DNA of 64,000 nt, taken from contig CALNVZ010000641.1 in the NCBI GenBank assembly GCA_940671915.1, positions 36,757,425-36,821,424 of the forward strand, given 5' to 3'. Shown in pieces: positions 24,263 to 35,513 of this stretch (position 1 is the stretch's first letter; every line of letters begins with the position of its first letter). Under the pieces are notes generated by a model that searched no databases, was not told where the DNA came from, and worked only from the letters and a program-made list of their open reading frames with translations. This stretch comes from Paracentrotus lividus (Eukaryota > Echinodermata > Echinoidea > Camarodonta > Echinidae). A program made the translations under genes and the position numbers.

Positions 24263-24984
24263 TTAAATAATAATAATAATAATAATGACAATAATTATAT
24301 GGCGCAACATATCCAATCTCAAGAAACGCTCAAGGCGCATACAGATGACAAAGAAAAAAATAACAAACTAAACATAAGAATAAAGAACTAGACTGTAAAC
24401 TACTGGTACCATTCAGCATATATGCTTTAAGCATCAGGTGAGTTTTAAGCGCTGCCTTAAAAGTAGAAAGAGTGTTGGCTGCGGGGTTGGCTATCTGAAT
24501 AGAATACAAATTAAAGAAGAATACAAAATACAAAATACAAACGTTCGGCTAATTTGATATGATAATTAATACACTTTTTAAAAATATTTGAGAAGATTTT
24601 GTTTTTACAGCATGTACCATATTTATTTTTTTATACAGCATTATATATTTGTTTGCTTCTAAAAGTGTCGTGCTTTATGTCTAATTTCCTCCTGTTTGAA
24701 TACATATTGCAATCAAAGGTGTTTAAAGGAAACCAAAATCCAAGAAGAGACTTAATCCTACGTCATGAGGAACGAGAAGAAAATAAATGAAAGGACCAAT
24801 TTTAAACAATTAAAAAAAAATCTGTTGTAAAATAAGAAAATTATATAGGCAGTTTTAAAAGGTTTGTACCTTAAATGGGGCCCTTCATTTGGCAAATTGA
24901 TTCAAATGGCTGATTTTTGGATAACTCTACACAGATTTCCTTATATTTCCTGTTAGTTCTCATATGTATTTATTATCGTTGACT
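24263..24984. other. Intergenic with ATA(A) microsatellite
   Basis: TAA-type trinucleotide run at about 24266-24290, then AT-rich sequence. A short piece near 24540 (TTCGGCTAATTTGATATGAT) matches 7603. No gene seen. Confidence 0.5.
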
Positions 24985-25200
24985 GCATGGTTTGAAATAT
25001 ATTTCAAATATTGAGCTCAGAAAGAGGTAAGGTACGCAATTTGAAATATAATTGGGACATTTTTAATAAATCATCAAACGTAATCATTTACTTTTATTTA
25101 CAATATTTTCTGTTTCATTTTACATTATTTTTCAAGAGATAGTAAAAAAAGTAAAAAGAACAATTATGGAAACTGTCACAATCACACCAGAAAACTAGCT
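24985..25200 (+). repeat. Segment A, copy 2, first part
   Basis: Homologous to parts of 5737-6240 (GAGCTCAGAAAGAGGTAA, then TAATCATTTACTTTTATTTA compared with its counterpart). About 300 bp present in copy 1 is absent here. Segment A resumes at 26715 and again near 30790, after insertions. Confidence 0.75.
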
Positions 25201-25338
25201 GGAACTTTCTTTCAATCAGCGGCGTAAATCCGTGTCGAGGAGTGGGGGGATGAGTGAAATAATTTGCCAACTTGTCGTGATCTTGTTTGGCATACACAAG
25301 CACTAGTGACACACAAGGAATCTTCTTAATACCCATAT

Positions 25339-26260
25339 TGCAGGGGCAGCGGGACGGATTTGAGAGGGAGGGGGTACGAAAAGAATTTCTCTTTGAATGT
25401 ATGCTTTTAGCTTAAGGCCGCCTTGATTACTGTTCCTTTTAGTAATGGAAAAACTAATGCGAGCGCGAAGCGTGAGCCGGAAATTGTAAATATTTGTGCA
25501 TTGTAATCCCTATTTAGTATCAGCGAGCGCGAAGCGCGAGCCAAAAATTTTAAGCTGAAATTTGGTTTGTTTGTGCATTAAATGTCCTATATAGTATCCG
25601 CGAGTGCGAAAAAAAAACCAACAAAAATAAAAAAATATATAGTACAGGCGGTGAAACGGATTTGGAAGTGGGACACTTTAGATCAGTGGCATAGATCTAA
25701 AGAGAAATGTATTCGGAGAGCGAGGGGATACGAAGAAATTTTGTCTTTGAATGCATGCTTTTAAGAATCTTAATGGCTGCCTTGATTACTGCTTTTTAGT
25801 AAAAAGGTAATGCGAGCGCGAAGCGCGAGCCGAAAACTTTTCGGTAAAATTTTGAGAAATCTGTGCATTGTAGTTCCTATTTAGTGTCAGCGAGCGCGAA
25901 GCGCGAGCCGAAAATTTTAAGCTGAAATTGAATATGTTTGTGCATTAAAGGTCCTGTATAGTATCCGCGAGCTCGAAAAAAACCCCCCCAAAACAAAGCA
26001 AAACAAAACAAAACAATAAAACATAATAGAGGCAGCGGAATGGATTTGAAAGTGGGGGTCTTGATGGAAAAAAGGGGACTTTTTACTGAAAAGGGGGACA
26101 CTTTAGATCAGAGGAATATACTTAAGCGAAATGTATACGGAGAGGGAGGGGGTACGAAGAAAATTTGTCATTGAATGTACGCTTACAATGGCAGCCTTGA
26201 ATCCTGTTCATTTTAGTACTGGAAAAAGTAATGCGAGCGCAAAGCGCGAGCAGAAAATTT
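25339..26260 (+). repeat. About 300-390-bp tandem repeat carrying GCGAGCGCGAAGCGCGAGC
   Basis: Three diverged units (about 25345, 25640 and 26030 onwards) share GGGTACGAA, CTTTGAATG, GCCTTGATTACTG and then the 19-mer GCGAGCGCGAAGCGCGAGC or a variant. The 19-mer or near copies lie at about 25459, 25522, 25811, 25889 and 26232. The word is almost its own complement. A diverged relative, GCGAGGTCGCATAGCGACCG, is at about 26487. The block interrupts segment A. Confidence 0.7.
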
Positions 26261-26714
26261 AGTATCCATTTTATACATGCGCTGTTAAATAACGACCAAA
26301 AACAAATCCGCAATCTTTGCCATGAAAATTTTGTGGGCTGCAAGCCCAAAGCCCTCCACCAACCTAGCCCGCAGACAACTACATTAATGTTTTTGATTGT
26401 CTACAACACCCTTTCCTAAGGGTTGTCCCCAGACGAGGGCATTGGATCCAAACTTTTAATACTTAGGTTACTGTTTGTTACTTAGTGCGAGGTCGCATAG
26501 CGACCGAGCAGGAAAATTTTTTGGTTTTTGGAATAAAAAAGATGCATTTTTTTAGTATTGAAAGCGTTATTTTAATTCAAAACACAAATATCTAGTGTAT
26601 TTTTTTTTCATTTCTTTCTTGAAAACTGGGGGGATGTTTGTACAGGCCATCCCCCCTCCTCAAAATCTGGGGGGGGGGATGTATCCCCCATCCCCCCGGG
26701 ATTTACGCCCGTGC

Positions 26715-26826
26715 TTTCAATCATTTTAAAATTTAATCTAGAGCAATATCATCACTCAATATTACATGTTTGATCATTGACACCCTAATTTCTTAAGGTG
26801 AAGATAGCAAATCCGTAATGAGCAGG
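26715..26826 (+). repeat. Segment A, copy 2, second part
   Basis: Homologous to 6304-6412, sharing GAGCAATATCATCACTCAAT and AAGGTGAAGATAGC. It ends where the LINE sequence begins. Confidence 0.75.
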
Positions 26827-26865
26827 AATGATACCAGCATCAGGGAATATTCTTGATCTAATCTG

Positions 26866-27740
26866 TAGGGGAAGGCGGGGTAAGTTGAGCCAAATTTTGG
26901 TTTTTGCATGCTGAGACTGAAATGAATGATTATTTCTAAAAAAATGAGTATCGTGCATATTAGTTTGGTTATTGGACAATATTTTGAACCTATTTCCCAC
27001 TTTCAATCCCCTCAAAAAAAAATTTCATGACCTTTTGAAAAAGAGATGTCAAATGGCTCAACTTACCCCATAGGCGGGGTAAGTTGAGCCGCCATCTGGG
27101 GTAAGTTGATCCCATCGGTCCCAGTATCTCATTTGCATACAATTTGTAGAAAATATGATGTCGAGATTGTAAACTGAATTCAGAACTCATCATAGATATT
27201 ACCTGTCTCACAACAACAAAAATCAATTACATATCAACTATATTCCCCAAATTACCATAAGTATAGTACTAAATCATTGTTTTATTATTATTGTAGATTT
27301 CTGTATATTATTTCTTGTTGCAAACCATGGCTCAACTTACCCCGTTCGGTCTGGCTCAACTTACCCCAGACTGACTGATAACAATAGGCCTACATAAATT
27401 TACAAATCTGCTCAATCAATTGAGAAACAGCTATGATGAGATTAAAGATCAATATATGAACTACAAATTTTAATCTAGTATTTCCAATATAGGTATCATG
27501 CATGAAGGATAAAATGGCACGTTACATTGTTCACACGATTTCACTTTTATAGCTGAAAATCACTCTTTTCTCTCTAACAAATTGGCATGTGCTTCTAGCT
27601 TCAAAACAAAATGGTGGGGTGAGAGGTAATACAAATGATAATCAATAGATAGCACTATTTCAAAATCTGGCTCCAGCATAATTGATTTATGGGGGGTGGC
27701 TCAACTTACCCCGTGGCTCAACTTACCCCGGTCTCCCCTA
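26866..27740. mobile_element. TAGGGGA-ended TIR element with GGGGTAAGTTGAGCC words
   Basis: Ends TAGGGGAAGGCGGGG and, on the complement, TAGGGGAGACCGGGG. The word GGGGTAAGTTGAGCC, or its complement, occurs at both ends and internally (about 26877, 27056, 27074, 27098, 27330, 27353, 27700, 27715). It splits the LINE endonuclease. There is no ORF with known domains. The target duplication is not clear. Confidence 0.8.
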
Positions 27741-28153
27741 CTCAAATGCTTGTCTTGTGGACAATGTTGAGGTGCTCCCCGGAATCTCAGATCACAATCT
27801 GCTGACTTACACCATCAAATCTTGTCCTAAACTTCAGCCAAAACCACGACGAAAGATTCATCAGTTTAACCAAGCAGACACCAATCAACTCAAACAAGCT
27901 ACATACCCGAGTCTTCTCTGATACACTTCTCCTCTCAGATCCTGAAAACCGTTCGGTGGAGACAAACTGGATAATGATCACAGATTTCCTCAGTAAATGT
28001 TTGTCTGAGTTTGTACCATCAAAGATGAGCAGAGAAAGAAGTAATCTCCCATGGATTACACAAGACATCAAACAGAAAATGAGGAAACGTGACCGGCTGT
28101 ACAAGAAAGCTCGCCATCAGGATATTGCAGCCGACTGGAAAGCCATCAGGGTG

Positions 28154-28419
28154 GTGTTGCATAAAACTTTTATTCTAACCTGAGTTTTCTCGGGTTAAAA
28201 AACTCAGCTTACGTAGACCTATTTCTTAGGTTATTCAACCTGAGTTTTAAAACGCCCTAAAAATTTATCGCATTAATACTTTTGAAAACTCTGATATGTT
28301 TTTATGCAATGGAAAAAACAGTAAAAAATCCAGAAAAATATTGTAACCGGAGTTTTTGGACTTTAACCAGAGTTTTCAGGTTTTAACCGGAAAAAACTCC
28401 GGTTAGAAGTTTTATGCAA
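28154..28419. mobile_element. Short TIR element (MITE) with TTGCATAAAACTT ends
   Basis: TTGCATAAAACTT near the left end pairs with AAGTTTTATGCAA at the right. CAGGGTG flanks both sides (28147-28153, 28420-28426). A 7-8-bp duplication would fit hAT-like elements. The interior repeats CCTGAGTTTT and ACCGGAGTTTTT words. It interrupts the LINE reading frame. Confidence 0.75.
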
Positions 28420-30260
28420 CAGGGTGCAGAAGGTTTCGTAACCAAGTAGCCAAGACTGTCCATAAAGCCCACAACGACTACATCAAAAACGTTATTGGTA
28501 CCAGCTTGAATGAAAATCCTAAAGCTTTCTGGTCCTACATCAAAAGCTGCCGTACTGAACAGATTGGAATACCTACCCTGCGTACAACTTCAAAACTGTG
28601 TTCAGCAGCTGCAGACAAGGCTGAAGCACTTAACAATTACTTCCATACCATGTTCACTCAAGAAAATACACAAAGCTTACCAACAAAGGGTCAGTCTACA
28701 TATCCATCTATTGGTCATCTTCACATCGACAGGAGAGGAGTAAAGAAGCAGTTAATGAATCTCAACCCATCCAAAGCTATGGGCCTGATGAAATGCCACC
28801 CAAGCTCTTGAAGCTGATAGCCTGCGAGATTGCCCCTGTGTTTGCTTTTTTATTCCAACAAAGTTATAACACGGGTACTATACCATCAGAATGGAGAAAG
28901 GCTCTCGTTTCACCAATTCACAAGTCGGGCGACAAGAGTGACCCATCGAACTATCGGCCAATATCCCTTACCTGCATCGCCAGTAAGGTCATGGAGCACA
29001 TAGTCCTCAGCCATGTCTCCAAATTCCTAGCATCCAACAAGATTCTCAGCGATGTCCAGCATGGTTTTCGTCAGGGACTATCAACCAGCACCCAACTGTC
29101 TTTAGCCGTTCATGACTGGTCTCTTGTTCTACAGAAACGCAGTCAAGTGGATACCATCTTCTTGGACTTCCAAAAGGCGTTTGATAGAGTCCCCCATGAA
29201 CGTCTTGGCATCAAGCTCCAACACTACGGTATTACAGGTGACACTTTCAACTGGATAATGGCCCTTCTTTCTAAACAGAAAGCAGTGTGTTGTTGTCAAC
29301 GGTAAACAGTCTTCATGGAGAGATGTCACCTCCGGTGTCCCCCAAGGCTCGGTCATCGGCCCGACTCTTTTTCTTCTCTTTATCAATGACATCCAAGAAA
29401 ACATCAAATCCTCTATTCGGCTGTTTGCTGATGATTGTGTTGTCTACAGAGAGATTGTGAGAGATGAAGACTACCACGTCCTCCAGGAAGATTTACTGCG
29501 TCTGTCATCCTGGTCTACTACATGGCAAATGAAATTCAATGTCAAGAAATGCGCAGTATTGTCCATGACACGTAAACGCTCTCCTCGCATCTACAAGTAT
29601 CATCTGGACGCTGATCCAATACCAAGGGCCAATGAGTACAAGTACCTGGGAGTGACAATGACTACCGATCTGCGTTGGAATGTCCACTGCCAGAATATCA
29701 GGCGCAAGGCCAGTCGTACACTGGGCCTCATCCGCAGAACCTTGTCACCGTGCTCAAAAGAGGTTAAGGCCAGGGCATACACTGCGTTAGTGCGTCCTCA
29801 ATTTGAGTATGCTTCTGAGGCATGGAATCCCCACACTGTTACAGCTGTCAAATCATTGGAGCAAGTACAAAGATCAGCGGCCCGATTTGTTCACTGTGAC
29901 TTCAGGAGAACATCCTCCTCCGCCGTAGTCTCCAGCCTTGGATGGAACAGTCTCCACACTCATCGGCTCCTAGCACAATGTTCATTTTTCTACCAGATGC
30001 ACTATCGACTGGTTCGTGTGCCTTTGCCACAGGTCATATCACCAGCTATCTACTTTGGCAGGCATGACCATGTAGCTAAATATGTCATACCCAAAGCTAC
30101 AATAGACACATACAAATATGCAATGTTCCCATGGACTGTACGAATATGGAATAAATTACCAGGACATATCATTCTTCATGGAAATCTAACTGCTTTCAAA
30201 GAGGCTGCGCTACCTTTCATCAGCATGATGCAGCCTCCTGTTGGTTCCCATATGCTGTAA

Positions 30261-30789
30261 ATAAATCAATGTTTTTTCTCGCACCCCTTGGATGCTTATT
30301 TTATTGTATCTATTTGAGTCTACCCAAACCCTGCACCTTGTCACCTCCACTGGCACATGACGGACATTCCAGTACAGCTTCAAAGGAGCTGCCTAATTTT
30401 GGGATTACAACAACAAGTAACAAGTATGTATTTTTTCATGACATTTTATTCATAACATTATTACCAGAAAACTAAAACTTTATATAAAATTCTAATCCAT
30501 TCATTTCCCAGAGACACATTTCACCAATAGCATGCAAAGTTTGAGCTGCATTCCGTTCTTTTATTTTGCAAAAAAAGGGATATTTTGCATAAATTATGCT
30601 AATTAGGCATTTTGGGGGATTTTTTTTTTTTTTTTTTTTTTTTTTCGTTTATAAGATTCCTTGATAAAAAATTATATAACCTCTCTAATGATATATGGTT
30701 TTGGAGGGTTATTTCTATTATTTTCTTCAGAAATGAGCCAAATAGAAGTGTAACAATTTGCCTACAACCCCCCCCCCCCTTATAGCGAC
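30261..30789. other. LINE 3' flank and unassigned AT-rich sequence
   Basis: Directly downstream of the LINE stop, presumably including its 3' untranslated region. A T homopolymer at about 30621-30645 and a C run at about 30769-30778 follow. No gene seen; the exact LINE 3' end is not resolved. Confidence 0.5.
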
Positions 30790-31182
30790 TTGGTGAAACC
30801 GTGGATCCTACTAAGACCATAGTGAAACACCCCTGCATGGTTATATGTCTATTCAAGAATAATGTGTATCCAACTTTGAAAGCCTTATAGATATATCAGG
30901 AGGTTATTATACAAATTTAAGCCCATGCGAACCAGCAGCCTATTACAGCTCTACCCATCAAGTCTTCAACCACATAATATGGGGAGGTTCACTCTGGAAT
31001 TGTATTGCTTTTAAAAATGCAGGAAAATGCAGAAAAGTAAGAGTGAAGGTGTGAATAAAATCGACCAGAAAATAACGAACTATAACTTTTGATTATGTGA
31101 CGTCACGTGGCGCGAGCTGCTGTCCATTGTGTTGTGTGTGTAACTTCTATAAATTTGTATTGTCTCATTGTTCTTGATAAAT
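30790..31182 (+). repeat. Segment A, copy 2, third part
   Basis: Homologous to 6548-6908. Shared are GTGAAACACCC, AGCCCATGCGAACCAGCAGC, GAGGTTCACTCTGGAATT or near, and TTTTGATTATGTGACGTCAC. It ends about 570 bp before the BTB start codon. Confidence 0.8.
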
Positions 31183-31406
31183 GAAAATATGTTTATTTTA
31201 TAGAGGTATGTATATGAACAAAGTTTTAATGATATATCGAACGCACAGCTGAAATAATTCATAATCTTCTGAAAAAAAGACAATTTAATGAACACAACAC
31301 ATGGGAGAGCAGCTCGTTTATAGGTGATGTCACAGAATCAATCTTTAATCATTTATAATTTCGTTGATTTTAGATCCACTTTCTACAAAACTTTATATTT
31401 ATACCT

Positions 31407-31600
31407 AGCGGGCCTCAGTCAAGTAAATGGATTGAAAACATTAAGAGAAAACTTGAAAAAAAATGCAACAATATGGATCAAAACATTTCATTTGTAGTTG
31501 GCCATTGTCAAAACTCAGAAAGATTTACAGCGTGGGTATAGTTTCTGCGGGGAATCCCCACTGGAAATACCTAATGTAAAGAGCAATGAACACGCAAAAA
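31407..31600 (+). repeat. Block C copy in the BTB upstream region
   Basis: Homologous to block C of the tandem array (8133-8302 and other units): AATGGATTGAAAACAT, then a region ending TCCCCACTGGAAATACC and GAACACGCA. It is diverged from the array copies. Confidence 0.75.
31549..31559. promoter_or_regulatory. Perfect NF-kappaB-type palindrome upstream of BTB gene
   Basis: GGGGAATCCCC is seen 194 bp before the start codon. It fits the Rel/NF-kappaB consensus GGGRNWYYCC. The array copies of block C have AGAATCCCC, GGAATCCCC or GGAATCTCC at this spot, so only the gene-proximal copy has the full site. Function is not shown. Confidence 0.3.
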
Positions 31601-31752
31601 TCTCTGTGAAATTTGTATAAGATATAGAAGATAAGAAGGGCGAAGTCATTATAACTTCAAACTTGGTTGAATCAACAGGGTTTGCTGTTGCTGACTAACA
31701 TTGTGTTCTTAGAGTATATCATTTCATACGTTGGTATAGTTGAGAAGCAAAA

Positions 31753-32682
31753 ATGAGTAACTACGTTGGTTTAAATGTTGGTGGTAAGGTCTATCGGACA
31801 TCGCGGCTTACTCTCACACGGTATCCAGACAGTTTCTTTTCAACTTTACTAGACGGTGACATACCATCTGACAAAGATGATCAAGGCAACTACTTGATCG
31901 ACCAGGACGGTGAGATATTTCGCCATGTCCTCAATTTCCTAAGATATGAAAAACTAGAGCTTCCAGAAGGTTTCAACGAGCCTGGTATATTGAGACGTCA
32001 GGTTGATTTTTTCGTGCTTCCTGCTCTCAAGGAATCGATAGATGAACTTGATGATGTTAGATCAGTAGGACTCATGTTTGACGGCGGGAAGTTATTTAAT
32101 ACAACCAAAGAAACTTTGTCAAAGGAGAAAGATTCTTTTTTCACCAAGATGGTGAAGGGAGAAATTGCAGTCTCGAGAGATCTACAAGGAAACTACATCA
32201 TGGATAGAGACGGCAGTTTGTTCCACCACATCCTGAACTACCTTAGAGTTGGGGGTATTTTAAATCCTGTCACATCGGATGAGTTAAAACGTCTCCAAAA
32301 AGATGCCAAGTATTTTGGACTTGATGTGCTTGGAAGCCATATTGGGAGTATTTGCAAACTCAAGGATAGTTGTGGTTCAAACGTACACGTGTATTGGTCT
32401 CCGTCATCTCCCTGTTTGGTATACGGTGATAAACTCAGCTCTTTATTTGCTATCGAGATCAATCATATTGTAGAGGGAAAGGTACAGTCTGGAGTGTTGG
32501 ATATGGATAAAATAAATCCCATTGGACCTGCTAGCATCCAAGATGTAGAGAATTATCTCCGAAGGTTGATCATATCAAAACATTCTAATACGTACCCTAG
32601 ACCACAAGTTCAAGTCAAACACGTTGGACTCAATTCAAATTGCACTAGATTGGAAGTAGGATGGTATAGTTTTTCGATGTGA
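31753..32682 (+). CDS. Double T1/BTB-domain protein, KCTD-like, intronless
   Basis: 309 residues from an ATG with A at -3. Residues 4-97 form a T1/BTB domain (VGLNVGGKVYRTSRLTL at its start, then SFFSTLLDG and the IDQDGEIFRHVLNFLR core). Residues 104-197 form a second, more degenerate one (LMFDGGKLFNTTKETL, SFFTKMVKGE, MDRDGSLFHHILNYLR). Residues 198-309 are a C-terminal region I do not recognise. T1/BTB domains of KCTD proteins assemble into oligomers and often act as cullin-3 adaptors; most carry one such domain, so a tandem pair is unusual. No frameshift or intron is seen. The TGA stop is the first three bases of the LTR element at 32680, so the native C-terminus may be lost. Upstream lie segment A and block C, shared with the nearby array. 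It could be a real single-exon gene or a retrocopy. Confidence 0.85.
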   Translation: MSNYVGLNVGGKVYRTSRLTLTRYPDSFFSTLLDGDIPSDKDDQGNYLIDQDGEIFRHVLNFLRYEKLELPEGFNEPGILRRQVDFFVLPALKESIDELDDVRSVGLMFDGGKLFNTTKETLSKEKDSFFTKMVKGEIAVSRDLQGNYIMDRDGSLFHHILNYLRVGGILNPVTSDELKRLQKDAKYFGLDVLGSHIGSICKLKDSCGSNVHVYWSPSSPCLVYGDKLSSLFAIEINHIVEGKVQSGVLDMDKINPIGPASIQDVENYLRRLIISKHSNTYPRPQVQVKHVGLNSNCTRLEVGWYSFSM

Positions 32683-33009
32683 TGGGTGTAATGGATAGGA
32701 CACCAGTACAGACCACAAATAGAGGCTGGATGGACATTTGGGGTTATGTCTAGAGCACCTTTTATTAATGCGTCTTACTCTGACTTGAGATGTTAAACAA
32801 GTGAGGTATTACTGTATCCTCACACAGTACATTCTTATCCCATGAGTGGCCTGTTTCAAATCTGTCATCAACAGGTCATCATCACAGTTCATGGCACTAG
32901 ACTGTTTGAAAACATTACATTAACATGACCTGCTAGTCTTCTCGAAGTCTTCTCATCGCAAAGGCTATTACATATTATAATCATACATGAGATATCACCA
33001 ATCACCACA
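32680..33009 (-). repeat. LTR (3' LTR in element orientation)
   Basis: Pairs with 35514-35846. It starts TGATGGGTGTAATGGATA on the plus strand and ends AATCACCACA. It abuts the BTB reading frame and provides its stop codon. Confidence 0.9.
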
Positions 33010-34649
33010 CCTCCCTTTCTTTAAAGAAAGATGAATACATTTTTATCTTTAACTGTTGATGAGCATGCATATTCTAACATATATAATTTTCACTTGTATG
33101 CATGCAGTCACACCTTGTACATTTATTCAACTGAGTCCAGTATTTCATTTTAACCGCGAGTCCTTGTTCTTGAGGATATCTGCAACTAATAAATCCGGTG
33201 TTTCGCTGACTTTGTAATTTGTAGGAATTTCCAATTTCTTCTGGTTATATTGATGTTTCACATGCACCATAGGCTACTTTAAAATTCCAATTATGTTATA
33301 ATTCTATCCTACAAAAGCTCAGAGCGAAAGGTCCCTTGTTTATTCCGCTCTGGTTTCTATCTACAAATCACGAAAGTCATTCTTCTTATTTACAAGTTTA
33401 TCTATATGATTCGAAGCTCGAAGGTGCTGCTATCAGTCGATAAAGTTAGTTCTGTAGCTTCGCGCTTCCATCTATAGTCATCGCATCGTTGAGCTGTCTC
33501 TCAGCTTGTCCTCGTCTTTGATCACCTTACTAGTGACAATCTATTATTGAGCATGTTTGCTGTTTTGCTCACACTATTACTTTTTCTTTCCTTCTCTTTT
33601 TAAAGATTACTAATGCCTTATTTTCCTGACATTGTTTCTTACTATGCTCCAGTGCTTTTCTGACTGCTACTGAGCAATACTAATTAATTTTGTCTAAACT
33701 CTTTTGTTTGACTTAATTTTCTGGCTACCCATTTTTCATGCGGTACCAAACAACTACTGTGATTTGTTTTACTTTGTTTAACTTTTCGTTTAACAAACTC
33801 ACTTTTCCAGAAAATATTTCTTAAACTATTATCAAATTCTACTCTGATTTATGTCTTTTACCACAACATTGATCAGCATTTTAATTTATCACAATTCCCA
33901 TACATTGTGACTGAACAGCCTTAACAAGAAAGGTTTTTCTTTCAAATTCAAATACAAACTTCAAATTGCAATTCGTTTACTACCTTAGCAACTGAGTTTT
34001 ATTTAAATTTTCACAATTTTGACGTTTCTTTTCTGTCCAAAAGAATCGCCTCTTCCGACATCACGGGCACTGGCATTGCCTGAACCACTTTAACATGCCT
34101 TCTTACCAATCCTCGAAGTACATCTCTCAGACTTTCGGTTATTAACCTCGGTCACTCCGGCACAGGTTACAAGTTACCAGTTAACGCATGTTAAGGGGGC
34201 GATGACCGAATTTCTTTTCAATCATCCCAAAATAAACTCAACTTTTCCAGTTGCAAGTTCTATTTTTAATTTCTGGTTTTTCTACTTTCCTCTGGGGTAG
34301 ACTTTTACCCTCTCGGAATTTTTGCCTTTCTTTTCAAAGCTATCTATCCTTTCTTGGATTTATATCTACTATATACACAATGTCACTTCCTTAGTGATCT
34401 ACTTTTCCTTCACACTACTTTTCTAGTGAAGACTTGAGGTCAATAAATCTCAAATTTGTAAACTTTTCCAAATTTACTTAAATAAACTCAATTTTCCACT
34501 TATTATAACTTTGTGGATTTCCAACTACAAATCTCTAAGATTTCACTAACTTGGGTACTTTGCCGTTTCACTCTATTATTTTGTATCTTTTCAACCTTAT
34601 AGCTCCTTCTAACGTGCCTTTAAACCAATAAACGATGAGCTAAAAAAAA

Positions 34650-34990
34650 TTTTCGTTTCTTTTCAACGACTAGCTATGTTTAGCTTTCAACGACAGCAAT
34701 ATTCTGGTATCTTTTCAACCTTTAGCTATATTATTTCTGGTATCTTTTCAGCCTATAGCTACGACTTGGTGTCTTTTCAACCTTAGTCAAGTTTTTTTGT
34801 GTCTTTTCAACCTCTTGTCAAATTCTGGGTTTCTCTTCAACTCTGGGTGTCTTTTCAACCATTCTGCTATGTTTTAACATTTTGGTTTCTTTCCAACCAT
34901 CACTTTAGCTCTTCCTTGGTTACTTGTCAACCTAGCTAAGTTTTTAAGTTGAGTTTATTTTCAACCCTGCTACTTCTGTTTCTTTGTAAC
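34650..34990. repeat. CTTTTCAACC-type degenerate tandem repeat in LTR element interior
   Basis: The phrase TCTTTTCAACC followed by a short variable spacer (often TTAGCTA) recurs about every 30-50 bp. Non-coding. Confidence 0.7.
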
Positions 34991-35513
34991 AATATTATGT
35001 AGCATTTTCTCTCTCAGCTTGACGTAGCTGACTAAGCTGAGCAAACAGTGTTAACAAAAGGCTTCTAATAAATGTTTCCTGAAAACATTTAGCTCAATTG
35101 TTTAAACACGACTCTTACTCACATGTTAATAACTAGCTTTTTCATAAATGCAGACCTTATACATTAAGCTTAATTATTTAAACACTTCACTGAGCAATAC
35201 TTTGTATGCACTGTTCTGCCTACTCTACCCCTTTTCATTTTCTTGAAAGCTTGGGCACAGATACGCACAGTCATACAATTCTAGACATACTGGCTATAAT
35301 ATTGCTCTTTACTCGTACAGATATTCAAATGAAATCATAATCATGATAATACGAAATGAATCTGGCCCGAGTTTTTCGGCTTGTCCATCCTGGTTGTACA
35401 TCAGACTCTTCCAGCTCGGTTTTAGTCCAAAACTTCTGATCCTCTCCAAGTCAATTAAAACCGCGATGTTTACTGATATATATCCCGATCTGACACCATA
35501 TAACATTTTGATG

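Larger units (their letters stand above)
26827..30260 (+). pseudogene. Broken non-LTR retrotransposon of Jockey/CR1 type (endonuclease C-terminus and reverse transcriptase)
   Basis: Reads as the back half of a LINE polyprotein. A 5' piece ending GNILDLI is followed, after an inserted element, by an endonuclease end with SDHN (about 27785). A reverse transcriptase follows: IPSEWRKALVSPIHKSGD and SNYRPISLT (28880-28975), FLDFQKAFDRVPHE (about 29160-29200), SGVPQGSVIGP (about 29333-29365) and the catalytic FADD at 29424-29435. Last comes a 267-codon tail with EYKYLGV and the FEYASEAWNPHT and QRSAARFV motifs usual in this group, ending at 30260. The frame changes near 27900, 28780 and 29290, and TIR elements interrupt it at 26866-27740 and 28154-28419. 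The 5' half is missing, and it lies inside segment A, so it is a dead 5'-truncated copy. Confidence 0.9.
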
